A model generated the notes under the pieces. It ran no database searches, was not told the DNA's origin, and saw only the letters and a list, made by a program, of their open reading frames with translations. The translations under genes were made by a program, and so were the position numbers. A stretch of DNA of 63,763 nucleotides from an uncultured Acetatifactor sp. (GTDB lineage Bacteria > Bacillota > Clostridia > Lachnospirales > Lachnospiraceae), in NCBI GenBank assembly GCA_947588705.1, contig CANPYT010000009.1, positions 1-63,763 on the forward strand, written 5' to 3'. Shown piece after piece: positions 44,682 through 52,461 of the stretch. How positions within the stretch are numbered: position 1 is the first letter of the stretch; each line of letters begins with the position of its first letter.

Positions 44682-46096
44682 CTATTCTATCGTTTCCAGC
44701 CGAATGGTGTTGGTATTTCCCGACCGTCCGCTGGTCGATCCGCCAGTGAGAATGACGTTATCCCCTTTCTGCAGGCGGAATATGTCTTTGGCATATCTCA
44801 GGGCATGATAAAACATTACATCGACCGAATGAAATTCCTCGCTCAAAACAGGGGTCACGCCCCAGCTCATGTTCAGCTTTCTCCAAGCCTTTTCAGAGGT
44901 AGTCATGCCAATAATGTCCGCAGGAGGGCGGAAGCGGCTCACCATCCGGACCGTAATGCCCGAGAGAGAGCCGATCACGATGCCCATGGCCTTGGTGTCA
45001 ATAGCCATGGCGCATGTCGCATGGGAGACGGCGTCAATATTACTCTTGATCACATAATCCGTAGTAGAAAAAAGTTTTATATAATCAATGTTTTTCTCAG
45101 TATACTCCGCGATCTCCGCCATATTTTTCACTGCGTCAACAGGATATTTCCCCGCAGCGGACTCCCCCGACAACATCACGGCGGAAGAGCCGTCATATAC
45201 CGCATTTGCCACATCGGAGATCTCGGCACGGGTAGGCCGGGGATTATGAATCATAGACTCCAGCATCTCCGTGGCGGTGATCACCCTTTTTCCCAAAAGA
45301 CGGCATTTACGGATCAGATACTTCTGAATTGCGGGAACCTCCACAAATGGGATCTCTACGCCAAGATCACCCCGCGCGACCATGATGCCGTCGGCAATCT
45401 CACAGATTTCATCAATATGATCCACGCCGGAACGGTTTTCGATTTTGGCAATAATGTCGATATTCTCTCCGCCGTTTTCGTCCAGGAATTTCCTCAAAGA
45501 AAGCATGTCCCCCTTGTTGGAGACAAAAGACGCCGCCACAAAGTCCACATCGTTTTGGATGCCAAAGAGTATGTCTTCTTTATCCTGTGCGCTCAGGTAT
45601 TCCCCCTGAAAGACATGATTTGGGAAATTCATGCTCTGCGGTCGGAAATTTCTCCTCCCGCGATCACTTTACAGACAACATCTTCGTTTGTAAGTTCTGT
45701 CACCTCAAAAATCAGCAGGCCGTTATTTACAAGGATCCTGTCCCCCGCACATAGCTCCTTTGCCAGATTTTTGTAACTCACGGATACTCTGCTGTGATCT
45801 CCTTCCACGTCTGCCGTAGTAAACGTAAAGAGCTGTCCTTCCTCTAAAACCTCTTTGTGATTCTGAAATGTTTTAATCCGATATTCCGGGCCCTTGGTGT
45901 CCAGCATGATCGGAAGGGGATAATGAAGTTTCTCCCGCACAGCCTTGATCAGATCGATCTTCCGCTGATGTTCCTCATGTGTGCCGTGGGAAAAATTCAG
46001 CCTGGCCACGTTCATTCCTGCCTGGCACATTTGAGTCAGCGTTTCTTCATTTTCACTCGCGGGGCCAATCGTGCATATTATTTTGGTTTTCCTCAT
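44682..46096 (-). pseudogene. pyk: Pyruvate kinase split by a frameshift
   Basis: Two overlapping frames together give a complete 471-residue pyruvate kinase. The first part (46096-45629, 155 residues) starts MRKTKIICTIGPASENEE and covers the first part of the A domain (with MNVARLNFSHGTH) and the B domain. The second (45632-44682, 316 residues) starts MNFPNHVFQGEYLSAQDK and covers the rest, including IIAKIENRSGVDHI, GIMVARGDLGVEIP and RPTRAEISDVANA. Where relatives read GGEISDR.SMNFPNH, one base is missing after GACCGCAGA, so the first frame ends GGEISDRRA and the second begins at an overlapping ATGA. It could be a dead gene, a coupled split enzyme or a sequencing error. Good promoter upstream. 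Confidence 0.88.
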
Positions 46097-46243
46097 ATCA
46101 ATATCCCCTCCATCCTATTAACACATTATGATTTCTTTTCCTGCATCCCTTTCAGTTCTGCATCCCTTCCAGCGATCCCATTACCGGCCTTAAGGATCTT
46201 TTATGACCTTAGAAGTTTATTCGGGGTTTTGGTTTCCAAAAAT

Positions 46244-46271
46244 ATTATATGGGATTTTTAAATTTTGTCAA
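46244..46271 (-). promoter_or_regulatory. Promoter of the pyruvate kinase gene
   Basis: On the minus strand TTGACA (46271-46266), 16-bp spacer and TATAAT (46249-46244), about 150 bp upstream of the start codon. Confidence 0.75.
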
Positions 46272-46280
46272 TGATATATC

Positions 46281-46322
46281 TGCTTCTTGAATTTCTGTAT
46301 CTGCTTCTTGAATTTCTGATAC
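46281..46322. repeat. Direct repeat of a 22-bp unit
   Basis: TCTGCTTCTTGAATTTCTG occurs twice head to tail in the AT-rich stretch between pyk and the PIN gene. Confidence 0.6.
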
Positions 46323-46347
46323 TTCCAAAATACTTTCAATCACAATC

Positions 46348-46632
46348 TACATTATTTATAATCTCCGCAAATTTTCTTACAAATTCTACTCTTTTTTTAG
46401 CCGGCTTATTATAATAATATGGTTTACATACACCGTCTTGATACTCGTCGTACAAATTAGCAATCCAGAAAAAAGTTTTGCTAATTATATTATCACGAAT
46501 ACATATATTACCATCAATAGATTATCCTATATTACTTACGCTTCGCTCTATAGAAAATCAAAATCGTTGTCCCGTTCTACCATATGGTTTTCTACTGCAT
46601 TTGTAGCTATTTCCACTAAATCGATTCCTATT
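46348..46632 (-). pseudogene. Possible decayed small gene downstream of the PIN gene
   Basis: Minus-strand fragments read KIGIDLVEIATNAVENHMVE and, after frameshifts and stops, DNIISKTFFWIANLYDEYQD, GVCKPYYYNKPAKKRVEFVR and KFAEIINNVDCD. The composition is protein-like but the frame is broken at least twice. It may be a lost third member of the adjacent XRE-ImmA/PIN unit. I do not recognise a family. Confidence 0.3.
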
Positions 46633-47160
46633 TTATTTTTGCGCAATTCTCCTGCAACTGTTTTCTACATTTTCCAAACGCCTTCGCAGTTCTTTTTCCG
46701 GCAGTCTTCCTTTTTGTCCATTGTTTTTCAGCAAAGCCTTCAAACAATATAGGTATTCTTCCTTCTGAATATATTTTCCTCCAAATAATTGATCCAGAAT
46801 ACCGATCGTTCCAATTACTGTTACATTTTCCCGCTCCGCTGCCTTTCGCAGCGGTCCGTCACCAGTCATCAAAGTAATTCCTCTTGCCTTTGCAATCGCT
46901 AAAGCCACACAATCATACAAAGATGGCCTGATATATTTGGTATTATATTCTTCTGTCAGATAAAATTCTTTCTCAGATAACTCAACTGCCTGTAAACCTA
47001 ATCCCACAAGATTTTCTCTCAATTCTTTGGGCGAAAGTAATTCATTTTCTATTGCATCCTCATGCATCAAGTAGGTATATGGTAGTTTAAAAGGGATTTC
47101 CAGTCTATTAATTGCTGCAAAGTCCAACCAGACATTTGTATCACTGCTGATATACTTCAT
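46633..47160 (-). CDS. PIN-domain-like protein, probable toxin
   Basis: A 175-residue protein with a PIN-like nuclease layout: SSDTNVWLDFAAINRL (first Asp near residue 7), SPLYDCVALAIAKARG-like segment (YDCVALAIAKARGITLMTGD, Asp residues near 96 and 115) and a helical C-terminus. PIN proteins of this kind are Mg-dependent ribonucleases. It starts 3 nt after the stop of the XRE-ImmA/IrrE gene, with GGAGGTGTAGCGG before the ATG, so the two are cotranslated and probably form a toxin-antitoxin-like pair. Confidence 0.75.
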   Translation of the reverse strand: MKYISSDTNVWLDFAAINRLEIPFKLPYTYLMHEDAIENELLSPKELRENLVGLGLQAVELSEKEFYLTEEYNTKYIRPSLYDCVALAIAKARGITLMTGDGPLRKAAERENVTVIGTIGILDQLFGGKYIQKEEYLYCLKALLKNNGQKGRLPEKELRRRLENVENSCRRIAQK

Positions 47161-47163
47161 CCG

Positions 47164-48204
47164 CTACACCTCCATTGCGGAGCATTCTCTCATAACCTTT
47201 TCATAAGATTCATGAAGTAATTCTGCACCCTTTTGTATAGTGATTTCGTTCTCGGTTACAGCGCGATACACCAATTGATTAAACAGCCCGGGTTCTTCCT
47301 CTTTGGTACGCGGCGGCTCATTTTTTCTCCACCCTGCTTTATTCGCTTTGATATAAAAGTTCTTTGCCACATGATCATTTACAATTCCGTTTTTATTGGC
47401 TCTCATTACCAACATGTACATGGAAATTCCATATTCCCGGCATATCCCTGTCATATCATTGGTAATTGCGCTCCTTCTGACTCCAAGTTCACGTTCCATA
47501 TCACTTGCCGGAAGTAAGAATGCGCCACTAATAGCAGTTGCCATATTTTCAATATCTTTGTCACTCATGTCGTCCGGCCAAACAAACAGCAAATGTGCCA
47601 GTTCATGTGAAATAGTTGAACGGATCCTTTGCGGATTCATATTTTTATTAATGATAATATACGGACGTCCGTTTACCGTTCCATTCATTCCCGAGAAATC
47701 ATCATTCTCTATATCACACAGATGTACCAAAATCCCTTTGTTTTCCATAATTTCAATCAGGCCACCGATAGGTCCATATTTTGACAATTCTAGTTTATCC
47801 CTCATCGCAGCCGCATTTTTTTCTGGCGAATCTGATAACATCAATGAATGTAAAGCCGGATATTCCGGAAGGATCTTTCCACCAAGAATATTAACTGCCT
47901 GAAAAAACCTACCAAAGTATTCTTCTACCTCCTCTTTTATAAACTCCTGTTGCTTGGCAGACATCTTACTTTTTTTTCGAAATTCTCCATGACAGAATTC
48001 CAGATTAATATCGCGATTTTCCAGAAAATCCGTAACGTTTACATGCAAAGCCTTGGCAAGTTCCTTGATTGTCTGCATATCTGGCTTACGCTCTTCTTTT
48101 TCATAATAACTGATTGCCATAGGAGAAATTCGGACCAAATCGGCAAGCTCTTTCATTGACATATTATTTTTCAATCTGTAATATTTCAAATTCTTTCCAA
48201 ACAT
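47164..48204 (-). CDS. XRE-family regulator fused to an ImmA/IrrE metallopeptidase domain
   Basis: A 346-residue protein: helix-turn-helix at residues 6-60 (NNMSMKELADLVRISPMAIS), a linker, then the peptidase domain with the zinc motif TISHELAHLLF (near residues 197-207) and FLLPASDME downstream. Such fusions act as repressors that may cleave themselves or a partner on a signal, and they serve as antitoxin-like components. Here the partner is the PIN protein directly downstream. Start follows GGAGGTGCGCCAGTAACT. Confidence 0.88.
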   Translation of the reverse strand: MFGKNLKYYRLKNNMSMKELADLVRISPMAISYYEKEERKPDMQTIKELAKALHVNVTDFLENRDINLEFCHGEFRKKSKMSAKQQEFIKEEVEEYFGRFFQAVNILGGKILPEYPALHSLMLSDSPEKNAAAMRDKLELSKYGPIGGLIEIMENKGILVHLCDIENDDFSGMNGTVNGRPYIIINKNMNPQRIRSTISHELAHLLFVWPDDMSDKDIENMATAISGAFLLPASDMERELGVRRSAITNDMTGICREYGISMYMLVMRANKNGIVNDHVAKNFYIKANKAGWRKNEPPRTKEEEPGLFNQLVYRAVTENEITIQKGAELLHESYEKVMRECSAMEV

Positions 48205-48232
48205 AGTTACTGGCGCACCTCCATCTGTTTAT

Positions 48233-48260
48233 ATTATATCATATTTTTTAAATTTGTAAA
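48233..48260 (-). promoter_or_regulatory. Promoter of the XRE-ImmA/PIN pair
   Basis: TTTACA (48260-48255), 16-bp spacer and TATAAT (48238-48233). Two CGAGAATC direct repeats lie just upstream (about 48260-48288) and could be an operator. Confidence 0.65.
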
Positions 48261-48357
48261 CGAGAATCGAATAAATCCCGGCGAGAATCATAAATGCTGC
48301 ATAGCGTTGAAGCAGTTGTTTTGATAATAGTGCTCCTGGCAATCGGCACATTCCTGC

Positions 48358-49482
48358 TTACTTATAGCCCTTCCCGAGATCCGCAACAACCGCCTGAAAC
48401 CAGTCCTTATCGCGCCAGCAGTCAAAAGAAGGATCGCCAAGCCCCTCGCCGTCAAAATGCTTAAGCAGAATCTCCCTTTCGCTGATCGTGTGATTTTTGG
48501 TGATGTTGTTCCTGCTGTCTTTGTAGCCGCTGTCAAAAATTGTGCCGTGATAGACAAAATCCTGCGGCAGATTATCATAATCAGCCGCGCACCTGGCCGC
48601 CGCCTCAAGATGATTCCTTGCCTTTTCCTCGTCATGATACAGATTCGTATAAAGCTTTGCGAGCCAGTAATGCCTGTTGTCTATACGGCTGTTATAGAAA
48701 CCGTAAAATCCGTCGTCAAAGATGAGATCCGCAAGCTTAATATAAAACTCGTGCAGCCTGATGTATAGTTCATAGTTGCCCTTGTTCAGGCAGCAAAGGT
48801 TATAAAGCTCATCTTTTAAAATTTCAAAAAATACGAGAATATTTTGATGAATCCTCTCTTTTCCGTTTTCCACATCGCCCGACGCAGTGTAAAGGCGGCT
48901 GTATAAACAATTTTTTGTAATGTAAATATCCGGCAGATCCGCAATATATTTTTCCGCCTCATCAAATCTTCCAAGCCGGATAAGATTAAGCACGAGAATT
49001 TGTATTGCAAGATAACGGATGCGGTTATCTGTCGATTCCCCCAGAATTTTTTCGCTGATCGAGATGATCTCATCGACAGCTTTCCCGCCGTTGGCGCAGT
49101 CATCGCTTTGATACCCCTGCATGTGAAGCGCCTGCAGCAGCCCGATGAGACACTCATGATTATTGGGGAACTCCGCGACTGCGCGTCTCCAAACCTCGAC
49201 ATGCTTTTCGTTTTCACCCGAGCGGGCAAATTTCATCGCCTCTTCCCGATATTCCTCTACCCGCTCCTTCTTTCTGATTTCGCCGACGCCCAAAAGATCG
49301 TCCACGGTGACATTGTAATAGGCCGCGATCCTCGGAAGCTGGCAGACGTCAGGCAGCGACTCCCCGCGCTCCCATTTGCTCACCGCCTGAGAGCTCACGC
49401 ACAGAAAGGACGCAAGCTCCTCCTGTGTGTTTCCCTTTTTGCTGCGAAGCTTTTGCAGGTTTCTGTCAAGAGTGATATCCAT
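48358..49482 (-). CDS. XRE-family regulator with TPR-like helical repeats
   Basis: A 374-residue protein with an N-terminal helix-turn-helix (GNTQEELASFLCVSSQAVSK, then WERGESLPDV) and about 290 residues of helical repeats of TPR type, with pairs of aromatic and acidic residues (RYLAIQILVLNLIRLGRFDEAE). Common in Clostridia as peptide- or metabolite-sensing regulators. Start at 49482 follows AAGGAGAAGGGAT. It stands alone, 170 bp from the methyltransferase-kinase fusion. Confidence 0.85.
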   Translation of the reverse strand: MDITLDRNLQKLRSKKGNTQEELASFLCVSSQAVSKWERGESLPDVCQLPRIAAYYNVTVDDLLGVGEIRKKERVEEYREEAMKFARSGENEKHVEVWRRAVAEFPNNHECLIGLLQALHMQGYQSDDCANGGKAVDEIISISEKILGESTDNRIRYLAIQILVLNLIRLGRFDEAEKYIADLPDIYITKNCLYSRLYTASGDVENGKERIHQNILVFFEILKDELYNLCCLNKGNYELYIRLHEFYIKLADLIFDDGFYGFYNSRIDNRHYWLAKLYTNLYHDEEKARNHLEAAARCAADYDNLPQDFVYHGTIFDSGYKDSRNNITKNHTISEREILLKHFDGEGLGDPSFDCWRDKDWFQAVVADLGKGYK

Positions 49483-49499
49483 ATCCCTTCTCCTTATAT

Positions 49500-49560
49500 G
49501 TATCAGTTCAGCCCGCTCCATACCCGAAGCCGCGCTCTCCGGCGCTGTGCGCCTGTTCTG
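49500..49560. repeat. Degenerate end of a MITE-like element
   Basis: CAGTTCAGCCCGCTCCATACCCGAAGCCGCGCT resembles the CAGTTCAGCCCGCGCCATTC...GAAGCCGCGCT end of copies A and B, without the other end. Confidence 0.45.
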
Positions 49561-49658
49561 ATTCCATTATAAGCCTGCGCAGGATATTTTCAATGACGGC
49601 GCGGTTTGTTTTTGGTTGCAAAATGAAACTGCTGGTTGGGAACGCCGCTTCCGCTTCT

Positions 49659-50912
49659 TTATTCTGTGACCCATATATCAATTTCCTCCGCAGCCGGAGG
49701 CTCAAACAGCGCGTTAAACTTCTCTGCGAGATTATCGTCAATAAAATAAGCCTTTGTGTCTCCCCGCAGTACGGCGCGGTTCCTCTGTTCCACACGTTCC
49801 CGCCACACTTCGTCGCGGATACATAAATAGCGGAATTCACATTCGATATTGTGATCCCTATAAAATTCTTTTGCCTGTGTCCTCTTTGCCTTTGTCCAAA
49901 ATCCCCAGTCGAGAATGACGTCCGTTCCCTCCGCAACGATATCAAGGGATTTCTCAAACAGATAATTCTGGGTCTTCTCCGCGTATTCATCGTGTTTTTC
50001 GCCGGCATAACCGCCAAATAAGGAAAGCATGATCTCATCGACCGACAGCAGGACAGCTTTCTTTTCCCTCTGCAGCCGCTGCGCATACACAGTCTTTCCG
50101 CTGCACAATTTCCCGCAGATAAGAAAGACCTTACCTCCCTCTTTCACCGCTACCGCAGTAAATTCGCCGGGCAGCTTTTCGTTCTCCCACGCGGGATGTT
50201 CGTCAAACCGCTCCAGGCAGAAATGATTGCGGAGCATGGCATTGAGTATTTCACTGACGGTGTATTTCCGATACATGCACTTCGGTATTTGCCTGCGGGC
50301 TTCTTCCTCGTAAAACCTGGCATGCGCCATCTCGCCCTCGAAGATTTCTGTGGAAAAATAGCTCATCACAGGCTGTTCTAATTTCAGGCTGTCCATGATC
50401 TTTGTAAAGGGATGAAAATCGCTGCAGATCATTTTCCCGCCTGTTTTCAGCAACATGTTCATGATCTCCATAAACCGGTTGATGTCATGAAAATAATGCA
50501 GGATCCCTCCCTCCATAAACACGATGTCAAAATATCCTTTGTATTTGGACATGTCTATTTTCAATATATCGCAGACTTCAAAGCGGATATGGACATTTGC
50601 CGCCTGCGCTGTTTCCATGGCATATTTTTTATTATCCGCGGATATGTCAAAAATGGTGACTTCCGCTCCAAGAAGGGCAAGCGGAATGGCTTTCTTACCG
50701 CATGAACCGCATATGTTCGCGATCCGCATCCCGTCATACTGCTCAAAATAATCCGCATAGCGCCGGAGCATTCCCTTTGGGTTTTCCACGTTCCTGTGCG
50801 CCCTGTCCGATGGAGCGCCTGCAGTCCTGACCCAAAACTCATAGGCATCGTATTCCCATGCCCTTTTATGCTGCTCGCTGTAATCTTTCCCTGAATAATC
50901 CTGCCCTTCCAT
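49659..50912 (-). CDS. Fusion of a SAM-dependent methyltransferase and a P-loop kinase-like domain
   Basis: A 417-residue two-domain protein. Residues 1-250: class I methyltransferase (RIANICGSCGKKAIPLALLG for SAM binding, VTIFDISADNKKYA, DIVFMEGGILHYFHD). Residues 258-417: P-loop domain of the AAA_33/zeta-like kinase type (VFLICGKLCSGKTVYAQRL, then LLSVDEIMLSLFGG and VILDWGFWTKAKRTQAKEFY). The glycine-rich loop reads GKLCSGKT. Proteins with these single domains are common, but I know of no characterised protein that combines them; a small molecule or RNA end is a possible substrate. Start at 50912 was chosen at the first ATG; the only upstream site is weak. Confidence 0.8.
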   Translation of the reverse strand: MEGQDYSGKDYSEQHKRAWEYDAYEFWVRTAGAPSDRAHRNVENPKGMLRRYADYFEQYDGMRIANICGSCGKKAIPLALLGAEVTIFDISADNKKYAMETAQAANVHIRFEVCDILKIDMSKYKGYFDIVFMEGGILHYFHDINRFMEIMNMLLKTGGKMICSDFHPFTKIMDSLKLEQPVMSYFSTEIFEGEMAHARFYEEEARRQIPKCMYRKYTVSEILNAMLRNHFCLERFDEHPAWENEKLPGEFTAVAVKEGGKVFLICGKLCSGKTVYAQRLQREKKAVLLSVDEIMLSLFGGYAGEKHDEYAEKTQNYLFEKSLDIVAEGTDVILDWGFWTKAKRTQAKEFYRDHNIECEFRYLCIRDEVWRERVEQRNRAVLRGDTKAYFIDDNLAEKFNALFEPPAAEEIDIWVTE

Positions 50913-51399
50913 CTGCCTGACCCCTCCCCCACAAACGGCTTCCGTTTTCCAGCTATATTTTATGATGTTTCTACCGCCTTCTCAATAAATTTACACTTCT
51001 TCCCCTTAAAAAGCAAGAAAGAAATTTCAGCCGCGCCACCACTTTCCCCTCATGTCTGCCATGAATTACTACAATGCACTGACTCTTTGACTTCAGGATT
51101 TAAATGGCAAATTATGAATCTACACAAACCACTATATAATATCCCAGCTTTACAGTACCCTAAGATTTCCAAGAAACATTTATTATAAAACTATGATTCA
51201 TGTACCCTCAAATAAGAAAAATAAGGAATTTAGCAGGAAGATGAAACAGACCCATGATGGTTTCAAACAAAGATATAGAACTATCAAGAATATAAAAGAG
51301 GGATGTGCGCTTAAAGCCCATCCCTCTTTCGCCGCGCGCAAAGATTAAAATGCTTTATAAAAGCTATGTTAATAGGTTCCTTCTATTTTTCCGAGTTTA
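50913..51399. other. Intergenic stretch at the GC/AT boundary
   Basis: About 490 bp, turning sharply AT-rich near 51100, which marks the edge of a transferred segment. It holds a hairpin terminator at 51295-51329. A small open frame at 51193-51348 runs through the hairpin and lacks a ribosome binding site. Confidence 0.5.
51295..51329 (-). terminator. Terminator of the RHIM-like two-gene module
   Basis: AAAGAGGGATG, loop, CATCCCTCTTT: an 11-bp stem followed on the minus strand by TTTTAT, about 70 bp after the stop codon at 51400. Confidence 0.65.
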
Positions 51400-51726
51400 T
51401 CAAGAGAGATTTACTAAAAATTCATGAAGTTCTTTAGAGATAGCCCCACCTAAAATTTTTATCACCAAATCGATCCCTTTATTTTTTAAAAACCTTTTAA
51501 ATCCACCTTCATCTTTATCCTTAACATAACCTTTCATTTCATTAATGGCCTTTATTTGTTCTTCAAGCAAACTATTCGTTTGCGTTTGCTTGTTTAACAG
51601 GTCTTCAAGTTCATTCCAATATACATTTAAAAATTGATTTTGCCCATAACCTAAATTAGTCATATTATTATTATCGCCAATTTGAAGCGAGTTAATTACT
51701 GTGTTGCCACCGATTTTTACTTCCAT
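51400..51726 (-). CDS. Small coiled-coil protein with an N-terminal RHIM-like motif
   Basis: A 108-residue soluble protein. Residues 8-26 read NTVINSLQIGDNNNMTNLG; the core L14-Q15-I16-G17-D-N-N20-N-M22 fits the amyloid RHIM consensus hydrophobic-Q-(I/V/L)-G-x-x-N-x-(L/M/I) (mammalian RIPK3 has VQVGDNNYL). Residues 34-65 look like a coiled coil (NELEDLLNKQTQTNSLLEEQ) and residues 84-108 an amphipathic helix (GIDLVIKILGGAISKELHEF). It starts one nt after the stop of the upstream gene, with AAGGAG 8 nt before the ATG, so the two are coupled. I do not recognise a named family; the motif call is from reading the sequence. Confidence 0.75.
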   Translation of the reverse strand: MEVKIGGNTVINSLQIGDNNNMTNLGYGQNQFLNVYWNELEDLLNKQTQTNSLLEEQIKAINEMKGYVKDKDEGGFKRFLKNKGIDLVIKILGGAISKELHEFLVNLS

Positions 51727-51727
51727 C

Positions 51728-52219
51728 TTAATTTCTCCTTATTGTATTATCATTTCCAAGTTGACAAGATTCAATCTTACAATTATCAAAGTTAACTTTG
51801 TACTCTTTTCCAGTATTAATACAGTTAATAATCACATCAATTGTTTCAATTATAAAATCGTGATTTTTACTAAAGAAATATACATTTTCCCCTGAATTTA
51901 AATTTAATATCAAATACTCACCGGAATCTAAATTTTGCTTATATACCATGTATATTAATATTGCTCCAACCGCCATAATCAATAATCCAACAGCTTTGAT
52001 TCCAAAGCCATCCATAAATAACATAAATAGCCCAACAAGCATCATAATAAAATAGATTGGCGAATATGACCTGCGAGGTCCGGCTCCAATACTAATTTTT
52101 GATATATTATTTATCGGTATAGCTGATTCATTATATATGAAAATATTTTTTCCTACTTTTAATTCTTTTGTCTTGATAATCTCTCGCGTACTGTTTCCAA
52201 TGTTTATCCTCTGTTCCAT
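51728..52219 (-). CDS. DUF6232-like membrane protein with a C-terminal RHIM-like motif
   Basis: A 163-residue protein. Residues 1-50 form beta strands (TREIIKTKELKVGKNIFIY, then AIPINNISKISIG), two membrane segments follow (about 55-72 and 76-93), and residues 97-135 have the tail seen in DUF6232 proteins (SGEYLILNLNSGENVYFFSK, then IIETIDVIINCINTG). The last 18 residues, NCKIESCQLGNDNTIRRN, repeat the RHIM-like pattern C152-Q-L-G-N-D-N158-T-I160 and align without gaps to the N-terminal motif of the next gene. A membrane-anchored trigger or sensor seems possible. Start at 52219 follows AAGGAG. Confidence 0.75.
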   Translation of the reverse strand: MEQRINIGNSTREIIKTKELKVGKNIFIYNESAIPINNISKISIGAGPRRSYSPIYFIMMLVGLFMLFMDGFGIKAVGLLIMAVGAILIYMVYKQNLDSGEYLILNLNSGENVYFFSKNHDFIIETIDVIINCINTGKEYKVNFDNCKIESCQLGNDNTIRRN

Positions 52220-52450
52220 TTTTCATCATTCTCCTTTTCCTTTTAATATTGCACCATGCCTCAACCACTATTCCATATAACAATTTTAATCTGATTCAAG
52301 AAATCTTTGAATTTGCACATCTAAAAATAAATATCATCAATCACTACCTTATTTTTAATTAATCTATATGTTTATTATCTGTTATTATAATATCACATAA
52401 TTTTAAAAAAGTCTACACTTTTTTTCTGTTCCATGTAAAATTTAGGGGAG

Positions 52451-52461
52451 TTATTACTTCG
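52451..52461. repeat. Left target-site duplication of the IS element (decayed)
   Basis: TTATTACTTCG here and TTATTAAATCT at 53830-53840 agree at 8 of 11 positions, as expected for an old 11-bp duplication of an IS231/IS4-type insertion. Confidence 0.45.

Noticed and set aside
51193..51348. 51-residue basic open frame on the plus strand
   Set aside because: No ribosome binding site, and it reads through the terminator hairpin of the opposite-strand module.
52124..52219. A third RHIM-like motif at the N-terminus of the DUF6232-like protein (INIGNSTREI)
   Set aside because: It has I-N-I-G without the central Gln and lacks the Asn three residues after Gly, so it does not fit the core.
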